From NCBI RefSeq assembly GCF_001571085.1, contig NZ_BCTC01000044.1, positions 1 through 48,918 on the forward strand: a stretch of DNA of 48,918 nucleotides, given 5' to 3'. Under the pieces are notes generated by a model. That model was not told where the DNA came from. It ran no database searches and saw only the letters and a list, made by a program, of their open reading frames with translations. Positions 27,786-36,895 of the stretch are shown here, in pieces. A program made the position numbers and the translations under genes. Source of the DNA: Azohydromonas lata NBRC 102462. Its GTDB lineage: Bacteria; Pseudomonadota; Gammaproteobacteria; Burkholderiales; Burkholderiaceae_C. Positions within the stretch are counted from its first letter, which is position 1; each line of letters starts with the position of its first letter.

Positions 27786-28871
27786 TCAGCTCTGCGCGGC
27801 CGCGGCCGCCGCGGCGCGCCACTTCTGCAGCTCGCGCTCCAGGTCGGCAATGCGCTGCTGCAGCGCCAGCTCGCGCTCGCTGGGCGCCGGCACCACGGGG
27901 CGGGGCTCCTGGCCCGCGTGCAGCAGCCAGTGCAGCCAGGCGTCCATGCCGTCGCCGCGCGTGGCCGAGACCTGCAGCACCTCGATGGCCGGGTTCACGC
28001 GGCGCGCGTAGGCGATGCAGCGCTCCACGTCAAAGCTCACGTAGGGCAGCAGGTCCACCTTGTTGATCAGCATGAGCTGCGCCGCGGCGAACATGTCGGG
28101 GTACTTCAGCGGCTTGTCCTCGCCCTCGGTCACCGACAGCACCGCCACCTTGGCGGCCTCGCCCAGGTCCCACAGGGCCGGGCACACCAGGTTGCCCACG
28201 TTTTCTATGAGCAGCAGTTGCTGCGCGTGGTCGTGGTCGTGGTCATGCGCGTGAGCGTGCGCATGGCCGTGATCGTGGCCATGGTCATGCGCGTGGCCGT
28301 GGCCGTGCGAATGGTCGTCGTGCCCATGGTCGTGATCGTGCGCGTGGCCCTGCGAGTGCCCGTGGGCATGCCTGTGCTCATGCCCATGCGCATGGCCGTG
28401 GGTGTGCAGCCTTTTGAAAGCTTCGGCCACCATCTGCGCGTCGAGGTGGCAGCCCTTGCCCGTGTTGACCTGGATGGCCGGGGCGCCGGTGGCGCGGATG
28501 CGGTCGGCGTCGAAGCTGGTCTGCTGGTCGCCCTCGATCACGGCCACCTGCAGCCGCGGCTCGCGCGCCTTGAGCAGCGCGATGGTGGCGCACAGCAGCG
28601 TGGTCTTGCCGGAGCCCGGGCTGGAGACGAGGTTGAGCGCCGTCACGCCGTGGCTCTTGAAGTGCGCGCGGTTGAGCGCGGCCAGGCGGTTGTTCTCGCC
28701 CAGCACGTCGGCCTCGATCTTGATGGCCCGCTCCTGCGACATGCCGGGCACCGAGACCCGCGCCGCGCCGGCGCCGAAATGCAGGTCGCCGCGCTCGTCG
28801 GCCACGGCGGGGCTGGCCGGCTGGCCGCCGGGGGCGGCACCGTTGTCCGCGCATCCACAGACCACACACAT
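27786..28871 (-). CDS. hypB: Hydrogenase maturation GTPase HypB with an internal His-rich insert
   Basis: 361 residues. N-terminal MCVVCGC is the CxxCxC nickel site. The GTPase has the P-loop SPGSGKT (84-90), the metal site [11 protein letters not shown] (138-148), ENVGNLVCP (223-231) and NKVD (270-273). A stretch of about 60 residues (156-215) made almost only of His, Gly, Ala and Asp, with 29 His, is placed inside the GTPase domain rather than near the N-terminus. A short coiled coil ([21 protein letters not shown]) is at the C-terminus. HypB loads Ni into HupL with HypA; the His stretch probably stores Ni. The gene lies between hypA and hypF. Confidence 0.96.
   Translation of the reverse strand: MCVVCGCADNGAAPGGQPASPAVADERGDLHFGAGAARVSVPGMSQERAIKIEADVLGENNRLAALNRAHFKSHGVTALNLVSSPGSGKTTLLCATIALLKAREPRLQVAVIEGDQQTSFDADRIRATGAPAIQVNTGKGCHLDAQMVAEAFKRLHTHGHAHGHEHRHAHGHSQGHAHDHDHGHDDHSHGHGHAHDHGHDHGHAHAHAHDHDHDHAQQLLLIENVGNLVCPALWDLGEAAKVAVLSVTEGEDKPLKYPDMFAAAQLMLINKVDLLPYVSFDVERCIAYARRVNPAIEVLQVSATRGDGMDAWLHWLLHAGQEPRPVVPAPSERELALQQRIADLERELQKWRAAAAAAAQS
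28205..28410 (-). repeat. Low-complexity His-codon tract inside hypB
   Basis: Imperfect GTG/ATG/GCG-type triplet alternation on the plus strand (CAC/CAT, GGC, GCC, GAC codons on the coding strand) encoding the 29-His insert of HypB. It is coding DNA; the degenerate repeats suggest growth by slippage. Confidence 0.75.
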
Positions 28872-28915
28872 GACGGGTTCTCCTTGTACTCAGGGGTTGG
28901 GCGATGGCGGCGCGT

Positions 28916-29260
28916 TCAGTCGTGCACCGTCATGTCCACCACGCGCAGCTCCGTGCCGCCCGTGGGTTGCAGTTGATGGCCGCCGCAGCCCGGGCAGGGG
29001 TCGGCGCGGGCTTCAAGCTCCACCTCCCCGCCGCAGCGCATGCACCAGGCGCGGCCCGGCGGTTCGGTGATGTCGATGCGCGCGCCTTCCAGGCAGGTGC
29101 CCGGCGCCAGCGTCTCCAGCGCGAAGCGCAGCGCCCGCACCTCCACGCCGGCAAAGCGCCCGGCCTCCAGGCGCAGCGTGGAGACGCGGCTGAAGCGCTC
29201 GCGCCGCGCGGCGTCTTCCACGATGCGCAGGATGCCCCCGGCCAGGCTGACCTCATGCAT
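28916..29260 (-). CDS. hypA: Hydrogenase maturation nickel chaperone HypA
   Basis: 114 residues. The N-terminal MHEVSLA holds the nickel-binding His2, and two CxxC pairs (CMRCGG and CPGCGG) form the zinc site. Length and order are standard. HypA delivers Ni to the hydrogenase large subunit together with HypB, encoded 45 bp downstream. The start codon overlaps the end of hupK by 8 bp; of two adjacent in-frame candidates, the ATG ending at 29260 gives the required MHE. Confidence 0.96.
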   Translation of the reverse strand: MHEVSLAGGILRIVEDAARRERFSRVSTLRLEAGRFAGVEVRALRFALETLAPGTCLEGARIDITEPPGRAWCMRCGGEVELEARADPCPGCGGHQLQPTGGTELRVVDMTVHD

Positions 29261-30359
29261 GTGCCGTCTCCTGGTCCTGCCGGCGCGCCTGCGCCTCCCA
29301 GCCCATGCACGGGTCCAGCGCCAGCACCAGCGACTGCACGGCGCGTGCGTCCTGCGCGGCGTCACGCACGTCGCGCAGCGCGCGGGCGGCGGGGCCCAGG
29401 GGGTCGAAATTCCAGTCGGTGGGCGAGACCACGCGGCAGGCGGCCACGCGGTGGGCCTCGTCCAGCGCCACGGCGTGCACCAGCAGGCCGCGGGCGGTCT
29501 CGGTCCAGGCCAGGCCGGTGCGCCCGCCCGTGTTGACGGCGCCGCAGGCGAGCAGCCCCGCGCCGGTGGCCGGGCCGTCGGGGCTGGCGAGGCGAACCAG
29601 GTCAGTCAGGCGGCTGGCGAAGAACATCCAGGCATTGTCAACCCGGGCCGCTTCCCGATCGCGCTGCCGGCACCAGGGGCCCGTGGCATATGGCACACCG
29701 CCGGCGCCCTGCAACGGTGCATCGGCAGCCAGTTGCGCGGCCAGCGCCAGGGCGCTGCCGTCCCGTGCGTGCAGCCGCAGCGCGCGGTGCGGCAGGCGCA
29801 GCGCCGAGGCCCAGGGCCACAGCCGGCGCAACAGCCGCGCCACGGGGCTGCGCGCGGTGACGGACCACTCGCGCAGCCAGGCTTCGCCGTCGCGCTCCCA
29901 GGCGGCCAGCCAGGTCGCAACGGGCATGGACAGCAGGTCCGACGCCAGCCACTGCGCCAGCGCCGCGGCCGACACCTCGCCGCCGCCCTGCCACAGCGGG
30001 CAGCGCTGCAGCACCACCGGCGTGGCCGGCGACAGGTCCACCACGGGCGGGGCATCGACCAGCAGCCGCCGCACCTGCTCCTGCGCGGTACGCCACTGCA
30101 GGGTGCGTGCGTCCGCCTCCGGCGGCGGCGGCAGCTCGGCCCCGGGGGCGGCACGCGCGGCTTCGACGGCGCGGCGCGCCGTGAGCACGTGCGCGTGCCC
30201 GCACAGCGTGAACAGCGTGCCCAGCAGCGCCGGTGCGGCGTCGGCGGGCCGGCCCACGGCCAGCCGTTCGGCGCGGCGCACGCCCAGGCGCCGGATGTTG
30301 GGCAGCGGCTGGCCGACTTGCAGCAGCAGCCGCCCGGCCAGCGCGTCCAGCGGGTTCAT
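29253..30359 (-). CDS. hupK: Hydrogenase large-subunit-like assembly scaffold HupK/HoxV
   Basis: 368 residues, a divergent relative of the hydrogenase large subunit. It keeps a reduced second ligand block (TLFTLCGHAHVLTA, one Cys and one His) and a C-terminal LALDPCMGWEA in which the second Cys of the large-subunit motif DPCxxC is lost. It also keeps VVSPTDWNFDPLGP, as in large subunits. Relatives (HoxV in Cupriavidus) are scaffolds that carry the Fe(CN)2CO group to HoxG. The ATG overlaps the hupJ stop by 4 bp. Confidence 0.88.
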   Translation of the reverse strand: MNPLDALAGRLLLQVGQPLPNIRRLGVRRAERLAVGRPADAAPALLGTLFTLCGHAHVLTARRAVEAARAAPGAELPPPPEADARTLQWRTAQEQVRRLLVDAPPVVDLSPATPVVLQRCPLWQGGGEVSAAALAQWLASDLLSMPVATWLAAWERDGEAWLREWSVTARSPVARLLRRLWPWASALRLPHRALRLHARDGSALALAAQLAADAPLQGAGGVPYATGPWCRQRDREAARVDNAWMFFASRLTDLVRLASPDGPATGAGLLACGAVNTGGRTGLAWTETARGLLVHAVALDEAHRVAACRVVSPTDWNFDPLGPAARALRDVRDAAQDARAVQSLVLALDPCMGWEAQARRQDQETAHA

Positions 30360-30892
30360 CGCGCACCCGCCTGCGCACGGCGGCCGAACAGCAGCCCGCG
30401 CCGCGTGGGCGCGCCCGCCGCGGGCGGAGCCGGCACCACCGTGGCCGCCGCGACCGGTGCGACCGGTGCGACCGGTGCGGGCGCGACGTCCGCTTTCACC
30501 GGCGCCCCGCGCAGCGCCTGCAGCGCCGCCAGCGCCACGGCGCGCGCGGCGGCCTGGTCCTGGAACTCGAACATGGGAGAGAACAGCGAGCAGGCCTCGA
30601 AGCGGCAGCCCGCTTCCTCGGCGCCCAGGAAGGACAGCGTCTCGCCCCCCAGCCGCCGCAGCCGCGAGGCGCCCAGGGCCAGCGCCGGCGCGTCGCCCGG
30701 CGGCAGCCACAGCAGGTTCATGAACCAGGGCGTGACGAGCACGCCCAGCACCCCGGGCAAGCCCTCGTCGCAGCATTGCGGTGCAAAACCCAGGGCCTCG
30801 GTCTTCAAGCCCGCGTGCAGCACCGGCACGCCCGCCATGCGGGTGCGCGCGATGTGCTCGAAGGCGCCGACCAGCATCTCGACGCGCTGCAT
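30356..30892 (-). CDS. hupJ: [NiFe] hydrogenase assembly chaperone, HybE/HupJ family
   Basis: 178 residues. The first 130 match the HybE/HupJ family (VGAFEHIARTRMAGVPVLH, LGVLVTPWFMNLLWLPPGD, ACSLFSPMFEFQDQAAARAVALAAL). The family helps Tat-dependent quality control of the small subunit. The C-terminal 45 residues are a Pro/Ala/Val-rich tail, partly encoded by three perfect copies of GACCGGTGC (30452-30478 on the plus strand), ending in a basic GLLFGRRAQAGAR. The start follows hupI closely and has no strong ribosome-binding site. Confidence 0.85.
   Translation of the reverse strand: MQRVEMLVGAFEHIARTRMAGVPVLHAGLKTEALGFAPQCCDEGLPGVLGVLVTPWFMNLLWLPPGDAPALALGASRLRRLGGETLSFLGAEEAGCRFEACSLFSPMFEFQDQAAARAVALAALQALRGAPVKADVAPAPVAPVAPVAAATVVPAPPAAGAPTRRGLLFGRRAQAGAR
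30452..30478. repeat. Three-copy 9-bp tandem repeat inside hupJ
   Basis: GACCGGTGC three times in a row. On the coding strand it gives APV repeats in the low-complexity tail of HupJ, in frame. Confidence 0.85.
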
Positions 30893-30906
30893 GGTGGCCG
30901 TGCCCG

Positions 30907-31131
30907 TCAGCCGGCAAGGACCATGAACTGCTCGGCGTCGCCGTCGCACACCGGGCAGCGCCAGTGCGGCGGCAGCTCGGCGAAGGGCGTGCCGGGCGCG
31001 ATCTGCCAGGTGTCGTCGCCCAGCGCGGGGTCGTACACCCACCAGCAGATCTTGCACTCCAGCCGGGTGTCGGCCGCCAGGCGGCTGCGGTCGCCCAGGT
31101 AGCTGCCTTCGAAGCGAACGGCCTCGGTCAT
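30907..31131 (-). CDS. hupI: Hydrogenase-associated rubredoxin
   Basis: 74 residues with the two rubredoxin Cys pairs, CKICWWVYDPALGD and CPVCDGDAEQF, plus the conserved IAPGTPFAELPPHWRCP. Binds a single Fe atom. HupI/HoxR is known to be needed for making an active oxygen-tolerant hydrogenase, probably in FeS-cluster formation of the small subunit under air. The start codon overlaps the hupH stop by 4 bp. Confidence 0.93.
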   Translation of the reverse strand: MTEAVRFEGSYLGDRSRLAADTRLECKICWWVYDPALGDDTWQIAPGTPFAELPPHWRCPVCDGDAEQFMVLAG

Positions 31132-32021
31132 GCCGCCACCTCCGGCGCCGCCGGCACTTCCGTCACCCACTGCAGCACCTCTTGCAGGCGGTGGTGCGAG
31201 TCGGCCAGGTCGTCCGGCGCGGCGCAGGCGGCCTGCGGCATGTCGGTGATCTCGACGGTGTTGAGGATCACCGTGTCCTGCGAGTTGTAGTAGACGACGC
31301 GCCAGCCGTGGCGCAGCCCCGCGTTGGTGATGCGGCAGTTGCCGTAGCCGCGCGAGAGGATCAGGACCCGGCCCGTGCCCACGCGGTGGTCTATGAGGCC
31401 GATGTCCAGCGGCGACACCGGCAGCAGCGTGAGGTTGACCACGTGCGGCTCGGCGCCGGGTTGCCAGGAGCGGGCGGCGTCCTCGATCTCGACCAGGATC
31501 TGCGCCGCGTTCATCGCGTCCGCCGGCAACGGATCAGGCAGCGCGGGGGCGGTGAAGGCGGCCGAATCGGCCGCGGCCGCTTCGCGCAGCACCTGCGGCA
31601 CGGCACCGGCTTCGAGGCAGTCGCTCACCACGCGGCCCTCGGACAGCGTGGTCACGCGCCACACGCCGGCAAACACCGACTCCTGCACCTGCACCTCGAC
31701 GCCGCCGTCCTGCGCGGGCAGCACGCGGGCGCCGACCTCGCCCTCGCCCATGACCTGGTTGACCAGCGCCTGGTCCTCGGCCGACAGCCCGGCCAGCGTC
31801 ACGCAGCGCGTGCCGCCCTCGCTGCACACCAGCGCCAGCGCGCGCAGCGTCTCGCGCAGCACGCGCTGCGCCTCGCCGTGCGCGGCCACCTCCTCCGGTT
31901 CGGGCAGCGGCGGCGCGCGGTAGGTGTCCATGCCCTGGGGCATGGTGATGTAGTCCAGCGTCTCGTCCTCGGCCTGGCTGCCGGGGCCGAAAGGCACGAC
32001 GGGGATGGGAAAAGCCTTCAT
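31128..32021 (-). CDS. hupH: Hydrogenase assembly protein HupH/HoxQ
   Basis: 297 residues. The C-terminal HupH domain is clear: NLTLLPVSPLDIGLIDHRVGTGRVLILSRGYGNCRITNAG, then VWRVVYYNSQDTVILNTVEITDMP. The N-terminal region is more variable. HupH/HoxQ binds the small-subunit precursor with HupG/HoxO before Tat export. Start MKAFPIPVVPFGPGSQ at 32021, 20 bp after hupG, with GGAGAG upstream. Confidence 0.9.
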   Translation of the reverse strand: MKAFPIPVVPFGPGSQAEDETLDYITMPQGMDTYRAPPLPEPEEVAAHGEAQRVLRETLRALALVCSEGGTRCVTLAGLSAEDQALVNQVMGEGEVGARVLPAQDGGVEVQVQESVFAGVWRVTTLSEGRVVSDCLEAGAVPQVLREAAAADSAAFTAPALPDPLPADAMNAAQILVEIEDAARSWQPGAEPHVVNLTLLPVSPLDIGLIDHRVGTGRVLILSRGYGNCRITNAGLRHGWRVVYYNSQDTVILNTVEITDMPQAACAAPDDLADSHHRLQEVLQWVTEVPAAPEVAA

Positions 32022-32041
32022 GAGCCGTCTCTCCTGCGGTT

Positions 32042-32533
32042 TCAGGCGCAACCGGCGCCGGCGTCGGCGCTGACCACGGCGATGCCTATGCCGGGAATGC
32101 GCGTGGGCTCCATGGCCAGGATCTCCTGCACGCGGGTGACGAACACGTTCCAGTCGTGCATGCCCGCCAGCGTGCTGACGTAGCGCCCGTCGCGGACGAA
32201 CACCAGCGAGGGCCAGCGGTTGGCGCCCAGGCGCTGCGCCACCGCCCCTTCGGCCGAGCGCCGCGCCACGCCCATGGCGAAGCGGCCCGGCATGGCGCGC
32301 AGGATCTCCGGCAGCACCACCGCCACGTCCAGCCCCTCGGGGAAGCGCACCGGGTCGCCGGCCAGCAGCAGCACGCGGTCGCCGCCGCCGTGGATCCAGT
32401 CGTCCAACGTGCGCTCGTCCACCCACTGCGCGCCGTGGCGCTGCACGAGGCTGGCGATCACGGCGGGCGTGTCGGGTTCGGCGCTCAGGTTGGGAGCGGC
32501 GCTGTCAGCCACCCCGGATACAGCTTGGTTCAT
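32042..32533 (-). CDS. hupG: Thioredoxin-like hydrogenase assembly protein HupG/HoxO
   Basis: 163 residues of the HyaE/HupG family: thioredoxin fold without the CxxC pair. Typical segments are VLLLAGDPVRFPEGLDVAVVLPEILRAMPGRFAMGV, GANRWPSLVFVRDGRYVSTLAGMHDW. It chaperones the HupS precursor with HupH. Two in-frame starts exist: MEPAMNQ at 32545 and MNQAVSG at 32533. The second has GGAA upstream and is preferred. Confidence 0.87.
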   Translation of the reverse strand: MNQAVSGVADSAAPNLSAEPDTPAVIASLVQRHGAQWVDERTLDDWIHGGGDRVLLLAGDPVRFPEGLDVAVVLPEILRAMPGRFAMGVARRSAEGAVAQRLGANRWPSLVFVRDGRYVSTLAGMHDWNVFVTRVQEILAMEPTRIPGIGIAVVSADAGAGCA

Positions 32534-32563
32534 GGCTGGTTCCATTCAAGGGAATGCGTGGGT

Positions 32564-32899
32564 TCAGTCGGTGCCGCCGCCGCTGCCCCGGTAGGGCGCG
32601 CCGGCCAGCGCGGCCACGTCGTGCGCGCTCATGGCCGAGGGCAGCGTGAAGCCCGGGTCGTCGGCGAACAGGGCCTGCCCGCCCAGGGCGCCGGCCAGCA
32701 GGTCCAGCGCGGCGTTCACTTCCGCGGCGCGCTGTGGGTCCATGCGCTCGCGCGCGGCGTCCAGGAAGATGAGCAGCCAGTCGCCGGGGGCCACGTCGCC
32801 CACGAGCGCCGTGTCCACCTCGCGCTGCTCGCCGCGGCCCTGCACCTGGGCGCGCAGCCCGGCGGCGCGCAGCACCTGCATGGGAATGCCTATGCACAT
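32564..32899 (-). CDS. hupF: HypC-family chaperone specific to the uptake hydrogenase
   Basis: 111 residues starting MCIGIPMQVL, with the HypC-family Cys2. Core VDTALVGDVAPGDWLLIFLDAARERMD. The C-terminal extension beyond the HypC length (PGFTLPSAMSAHDVAALAG) is typical of HupF/HoxL. HoxL protects the NiFe site of the oxygen-tolerant hydrogenase during assembly in air. Lies between hupD and hupG. Confidence 0.92.
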   Translation of the reverse strand: MCIGIPMQVLRAAGLRAQVQGRGEQREVDTALVGDVAPGDWLLIFLDAARERMDPQRAAEVNAALDLLAGALGGQALFADDPGFTLPSAMSAHDVAALAGAPYRGSGGGTD

Positions 32900-32905
32900 G
32901 GCGGC

Positions 32906-33583
32906 TCAGTCCCCGGCCGGCGCGGCGGGCATGAAGCGCGCGTCGCCCACGCGGCAGGCGGCTTCGGCCGTGGGCCGCCCGCCCTCGTAGCGCTCCAGCG
33001 CCAGCGAGGGCAGCGTCACGCCGTCGACCTCGGCCGCGGCGCCATCGCGTGCCCGCGGCTCGGCGCCCCAGTCACGCAGCGCCTCGACGCCCAAGGCCAG
33101 TGCCTGCTCCATGGCGGCGCGAACCACCGGGCGCAGGCTGCCGCCGTAATCCTCCAGCTCCTGCGGCTGGCAGCCCACCAGCAGCACGCGCTCCGGGTAG
33201 TGCCCGGTGAGCTGCGCCAGCGACAGCACCTCTTGAAAACCCGTCTGGTGCAGGCTCATCTTCTTGGCGCCGAGGAAGCGCGGCACGTCCTTGTCGCGGA
33301 CGACCTTGAGCGTGCCGGGCTCCAGCCCGTAGTCGATGGCGTCGAAGATCAGCAGTTGGCGCGCGGCCTGCACGTGGTGCAGCAGGTACAGGCCCTGCGT
33401 GCCGCCGTCCACGAGCTGCACGTGCGGCGCGAAGTCCCAGCGCTGGCCCAGCGCCTCCACGCAGCGCACGCCGAAGCCCTCGTCGGCCCACAGCAGGTTG
33501 CCAATGCCCAGGACGACGATGGGCGCGTAGCCCTCGGCGCAGGGGTCGGCCGCGCCGGTGCGCGGGGTGATGCTCTCGACCAT
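32906..33583 (-). CDS. hupD: Hydrogenase maturation endopeptidase HupD/HoxM
   Basis: 225 residues. The family motif GIGNLLWADEGFGVRCVEAL contains the nickel-sensing Glu/Asp, with a second Asp in FDAIDYG and a His in LHQTGFQEVL. It removes the C-terminal peptide of HupL after the final His once Ni is in place. The last 40 residues are an extension rich in Ala and Arg beyond the usual family end. Only HupL in this window needs such a protease. Start at 33583, 11 bp after hupC. Confidence 0.92.
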   Translation of the reverse strand: MVESITPRTGAADPCAEGYAPIVVLGIGNLLWADEGFGVRCVEALGQRWDFAPHVQLVDGGTQGLYLLHHVQAARQLLIFDAIDYGLEPGTLKVVRDKDVPRFLGAKKMSLHQTGFQEVLSLAQLTGHYPERVLLVGCQPQELEDYGGSLRPVVRAAMEQALALGVEALRDWGAEPRARDGAAAEVDGVTLPSLALERYEGGRPTAEAACRVGDARFMPAAPAGD

Positions 33584-33594
33584 GGCGCGGGCTC

Positions 33595-34326
33595 TCAGTC
33601 CTTGAACGTGCGGTAGCCGGAGATCATGGTGCTCACCACGCTCTGGCGGCCCATGATGTCCTCGCGGATGGCGGCGTACACGTGGACGATGATGAAGGTC
33701 ACCATGATCCACAGCCCCAGGTGGTGCCAGGTGTGCACGTCCTGCGACTGGCCCATGAGCGGGATGATCCAGCCGAAGGCCTTGTCGGCCCACGAGCCCA
33801 TGCCCAGGCCCTCGCCGTAGAGGGCGAAGCCGGTGGCGATCATGAACAGCGACAGCAGGATGAACACGAAGAACATCGCGAAGCGCGCCAGCGGGTTGTG
33901 GCCCACGTAACGGTTGGGCTGCGGGATGAGGAAGGCATACCACTTGAGCATGGACACGATGTCCAGCCAGTAGGCCTTGCTGAAGATGGGCACCGAGAAC
34001 AGCTCGCGCGCATGGTGGTTGCCCACCAGCGCCCAATACACGCGGCCCGCCATGGCGGCGGCGAACACGTAGCCCGCGGCGAAGTGCGCGAAGCGGATGT
34101 AGCCCATCAGGAAGTGGTCGCTGGCCTCGCCCGGCAGGGTGGGCAGCGGCGAGCCTATGAAGTAGCCGGTGACGCCCAGCACCGTGATGGCCAGGACGTT
34201 GATCCAGTGCCACAGGCGCACGGGCGCCTCATAGACGTAGACCGAGCGTATGGGCGAAGCCTGCTTGAGCTCGCGCGCGTCGGTGCTCGGCAGGTTCTTC
34301 AACTGCTCTTGAGGCAGAGCGGACAT
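33595..34326 (-). CDS. hupC: Ni/Fe-hydrogenase b-type cytochrome subunit
   Basis: 243 residues with four membrane helices. Haem-ligand His residues lie in VRLWHWINVLAITVLGVTGY, FAHFAAGYVFAA and DVHTWHHLGLWIMVTFIIVHVYAA. It anchors HupSL in the membrane and passes electrons from H2 to quinone. Start MSALPQEQLKN at 34326 with GGAGAC upstream. It follows hupE rather than hupL directly. Confidence 0.95.
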   Translation of the reverse strand: MSALPQEQLKNLPSTDARELKQASPIRSVYVYEAPVRLWHWINVLAITVLGVTGYFIGSPLPTLPGEASDHFLMGYIRFAHFAAGYVFAAAMAGRVYWALVGNHHARELFSVPIFSKAYWLDIVSMLKWYAFLIPQPNRYVGHNPLARFAMFFVFILLSLFMIATGFALYGEGLGMGSWADKAFGWIIPLMGQSQDVHTWHHLGLWIMVTFIIVHVYAAIREDIMGRQSVVSTMISGYRTFKD

Positions 34327-34375
34327 GGCTGTCTCCTCTTGTCTTGCTGGTGGTTGGGCTGGGCGCCTGAGGCGC

Positions 34376-34972
34376 TTACAGCCGCGCGGCCAGCAGGGCC
34401 AGGCCGCCGGTGCCGACGGCGGCGCCGATGAAGCTCCAGGCCAGCGCGGGCAGGCGCTGCAGCCTGGCGGCCAGCCACAGGCCCGCCAGGTGCAGCGCGG
34501 CCGTGGACGCCGTGAAACCCAGGGCGAAGGCGGCGAAGCCGCCAAAACCACCCATGGGCGCCTCGGCGCCGTGGGCCAGGCCGTGGAACAGCGCCGTGGC
34601 GCCCACCAGCGCCAGGCCGGCGCGTGCGGGAATTTCGCGGGCGCCGGCCACCAGCGCGCCACAGAGCACGACGCTGGCGGCGATGCTCAGCTCCACGCCG
34701 GGCAGCGACACGCCCCCCAGCGCGGCCAGCGCCGCGGCCAGCAGGGCCGCGACGAACACGGCCGGCCCCTGCCAGCGCTGCTGCGCGGGCAGCGCGCGGG
34801 CCGACCACAGGCCCACGGCCACCATGGCCAGCAGGTGGTCCAGGCCGAGCAAGGGGTGCGTGAGGCCGTCGGCCAGGCTCGCGGCGTGGCCGGGGTGGGC
34901 GGCTGCGGTGCCGGCGGCGCCGGCCAGGGCCAGCGCGGCGGCGGCGCGCGACAGGATGCGGGAATGCTTCAT
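34376..34972 (-). CDS. hupE: HupE/UreJ-family nickel permease
   Basis: 198 residues. A cleavable signal peptide (to AAGTAAAHPGHA) is followed by six hydrophobic segments. The nickel-binding HPLLGLDH (H-x5-D-H) is in the first segment after the signal, and FHGLAHGAE is in a later one; both are HupE marks. It brings Ni2+ into the cell for the NiFe centre. Placed between hupL and hupC, where rhizobial clusters have hupC directly after hupL. Confidence 0.92.
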   Translation of the reverse strand: MKHSRILSRAAAALALAGAAGTAAAHPGHAASLADGLTHPLLGLDHLLAMVAVGLWSARALPAQQRWQGPAVFVAALLAAALAALGGVSLPGVELSIAASVVLCGALVAGAREIPARAGLALVGATALFHGLAHGAEAPMGGFGGFAAFALGFTASTAALHLAGLWLAARLQRLPALAWSFIGAAVGTGGLALLAARL

Positions 34973-35001
34973 GGCGGTTTCCTTGTCTTGCACGCGCTGC
35001 T

Positions 35002-36858
35002 TCAGCGCACCTTCACCGTGGTCAGCTCGCGGCCGTCCTCGCTCATCACGTGCGTGGAGCAGGCCAGGCAGGGGTCGAACGAGTGCAGCGTGCGCAGCAC
35101 TTCCAGCGGCTGTTCGGGGTTGGTCATGGGGGTGCCGAGCAGCGCGGCTTCGAAGGCGCCGATCTGGCCCTTGGCGTCGCGGGGGCTGCCGTTCCAGGTG
35201 GTGGGCACCACGCACTGGTAGTTCTCGATCTTGCCCTCCTTGATGCGTATCCAGTGGCCGAGCTGGCCGCGCGGCGCGGCCACCAGGCCCACGCCCTTGG
35301 CCTCCTTGGGCCAGGTGGACGGGTCCCACTTCTCGACGTTGGCCGTGGCGGTGTCGCCGGCCTTGATGTTGGCCACCAGCTCGTGCCAGTCGTTGCCCAG
35401 CATCTCGCCGCAGTACTGGCTCTCCAGGCAGCGCGCCAGCGTGCGGCCTATGGTGGAGGGCAGCATCTGCTTGAGCGTGTAGTCCGTGGCGGGCAGGCCC
35501 AGCGCCTTGGGGAAGGCGTGGTTGATCATCTCGGCCGCGTACTCCAGCTGCTCCTTGGGACGCTGGGCGTGCTGGTTGCCCTTCTTGGCGTGGGCGTAGG
35601 CCAGGATGTAGCGCGACAGCGGGCCCACCTCCATGGCGTGGCCGCGCCAGCGCGGGGCCTTGATCCACGAGTACTTGGCGCTCTCGTCGATCTGCTCGAT
35701 GTTGGTCTTGCTGCCCTTGGTCTTGGCGCCGAGCTCGAAGTTGGACTCCGTGACGCCGTCCCAGGGGTGCAGGCCCTTGGACTCGTCGGCGTACTTGTAC
35801 CAGCTGTGGGTGACGAACTCCTGGACCTGCTCGGGGTCGCGCGGGTCCACCGGATGGATCTCGTCCCAGTTGCCATTGAGGATGGCGCCGCCGGGCAGCT
35901 GGTCGGTGGACTTGTCGTAGTTGACCTTGGGATATTCGCCGTAGTCGCTGACGTTGGTGGCCGCCAGCCCGCCGCCGTGCAGCCAGCCCGCCTGCTTGTA
36001 CAGCGTGCCTATGGCCAGCACGTCGGGCAAATAGACGTTGCGGTTGAACGTCTCCATCTCGTCGATGCGGGCCTTGATGAAGTTCAGGCGGTCCATGGTG
36101 ATGGGCGCGCCCACGGCACCGTTGCCGTCGAGGTTGATGGCGCAGGGCACGCCGCCCACCAGGTAGTTGGGGTGCGGGTTCTTGCCGCCGAAGATGGTGT
36201 GGATCTTGACCCACTCCTTCTGCAGGTCCAGCGCTTCGAGGTAGTGCGTGACGGCCATGAGGTTGGCCTCAGGCGGCAGGATGTAGGACTTGTTGCCCCA
36301 GTAACCGTTCATGAAGGGGCCGAGCTGGCCGCTTTCCACGAACTTCTTCAGCCGGTTCTGGATGTCGCGGAAGTAGCCCGGCGAGGACAGCGGGTGCGAG
36401 GGCGAGACGAGCTGCTGCAGCTCGCTGGTCTTCTTGGGGTCGGCGTTGAGGGCCGAGACCACGTCCACCCAGTCCAGCGCGTGCAGGTGGTAGAAGTGGA
36501 CGACGTGGTCGTGCACCTGCAGCGTCTTGGCCATCATCTCGCGGATGAGGTGGGCGTTCTTGGGGATCTTGATCCCGAGGGCATCCTCCACCGCGCGCAC
36601 CGAGGCCAGCGCGTGGCAGCCGGTGCACACGCCGCAGATGCGCTCGACGAAGGCCCAGGCGTCGCGCGGGTCGCGGCCCTTGAGGATGACTTCCAGGCCG
36701 CGCCACATGGTGCCCGTGGAGACGGCGTTGCGGATGACGTTGTTGGCGTCGAGGTTGACCTCGCATCGCATGTGGCCTTCGATGCGGGTGACGGGGTCCA
36801 CGACGATGCGGCGGCCGCTGTCGTCGAGGTTGAAGCCTTGGGTGGCGTAGCTGGTCAT
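35002..36858 (-). CDS. hupL: Uptake [NiFe] hydrogenase large subunit (membrane-bound, group 1d)
   Basis: 618 residues. All four Cys ligands are visible: [11 protein letters not shown] near residue 75 and DPCLACSTH near the C-terminus. After the last His there are 15 further residues ([15 protein letters not shown]), the peptide removed by HupD when Ni is loaded. The sequence is close to Cupriavidus HoxG throughout (for example [13 protein letters not shown] and [13 protein letters not shown]). It oxidises H2 on the periplasmic side, exported as a complex with HupS through the Tat signal of HupS. Start [10 protein letters not shown] at 36858, 37 bp after hupS. Confidence 0.97.
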   Translation of the reverse strand: MTSYATQGFNLDDSGRRIVVDPVTRIEGHMRCEVNLDANNVIRNAVSTGTMWRGLEVILKGRDPRDAWAFVERICGVCTGCHALASVRAVEDALGIKIPKNAHLIREMMAKTLQVHDHVVHFYHLHALDWVDVVSALNADPKKTSELQQLVSPSHPLSSPGYFRDIQNRLKKFVESGQLGPFMNGYWGNKSYILPPEANLMAVTHYLEALDLQKEWVKIHTIFGGKNPHPNYLVGGVPCAINLDGNGAVGAPITMDRLNFIKARIDEMETFNRNVYLPDVLAIGTLYKQAGWLHGGGLAATNVSDYGEYPKVNYDKSTDQLPGGAILNGNWDEIHPVDPRDPEQVQEFVTHSWYKYADESKGLHPWDGVTESNFELGAKTKGSKTNIEQIDESAKYSWIKAPRWRGHAMEVGPLSRYILAYAHAKKGNQHAQRPKEQLEYAAEMINHAFPKALGLPATDYTLKQMLPSTIGRTLARCLESQYCGEMLGNDWHELVANIKAGDTATANVEKWDPSTWPKEAKGVGLVAAPRGQLGHWIRIKEGKIENYQCVVPTTWNGSPRDAKGQIGAFEAALLGTPMTNPEQPLEVLRTLHSFDPCLACSTHVMSEDGRELTTVKVR

Positions 36859-36895
36859 GGCTTGTTCTCGTGATGCGTTGCGGACTGCCGGCGTC

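Noticed and set aside
28205-28410. Short-period repeat tract that could be mistaken for a CRISPR-like or regulatory array
   Set aside because: The repeats have no spacers and encode the in-frame His-rich insert of HypB.
35050-36873. 607-residue plus-strand frame opposite hupL
   Set aside because: Antisense shadow; HupL on the minus strand has all family motifs.
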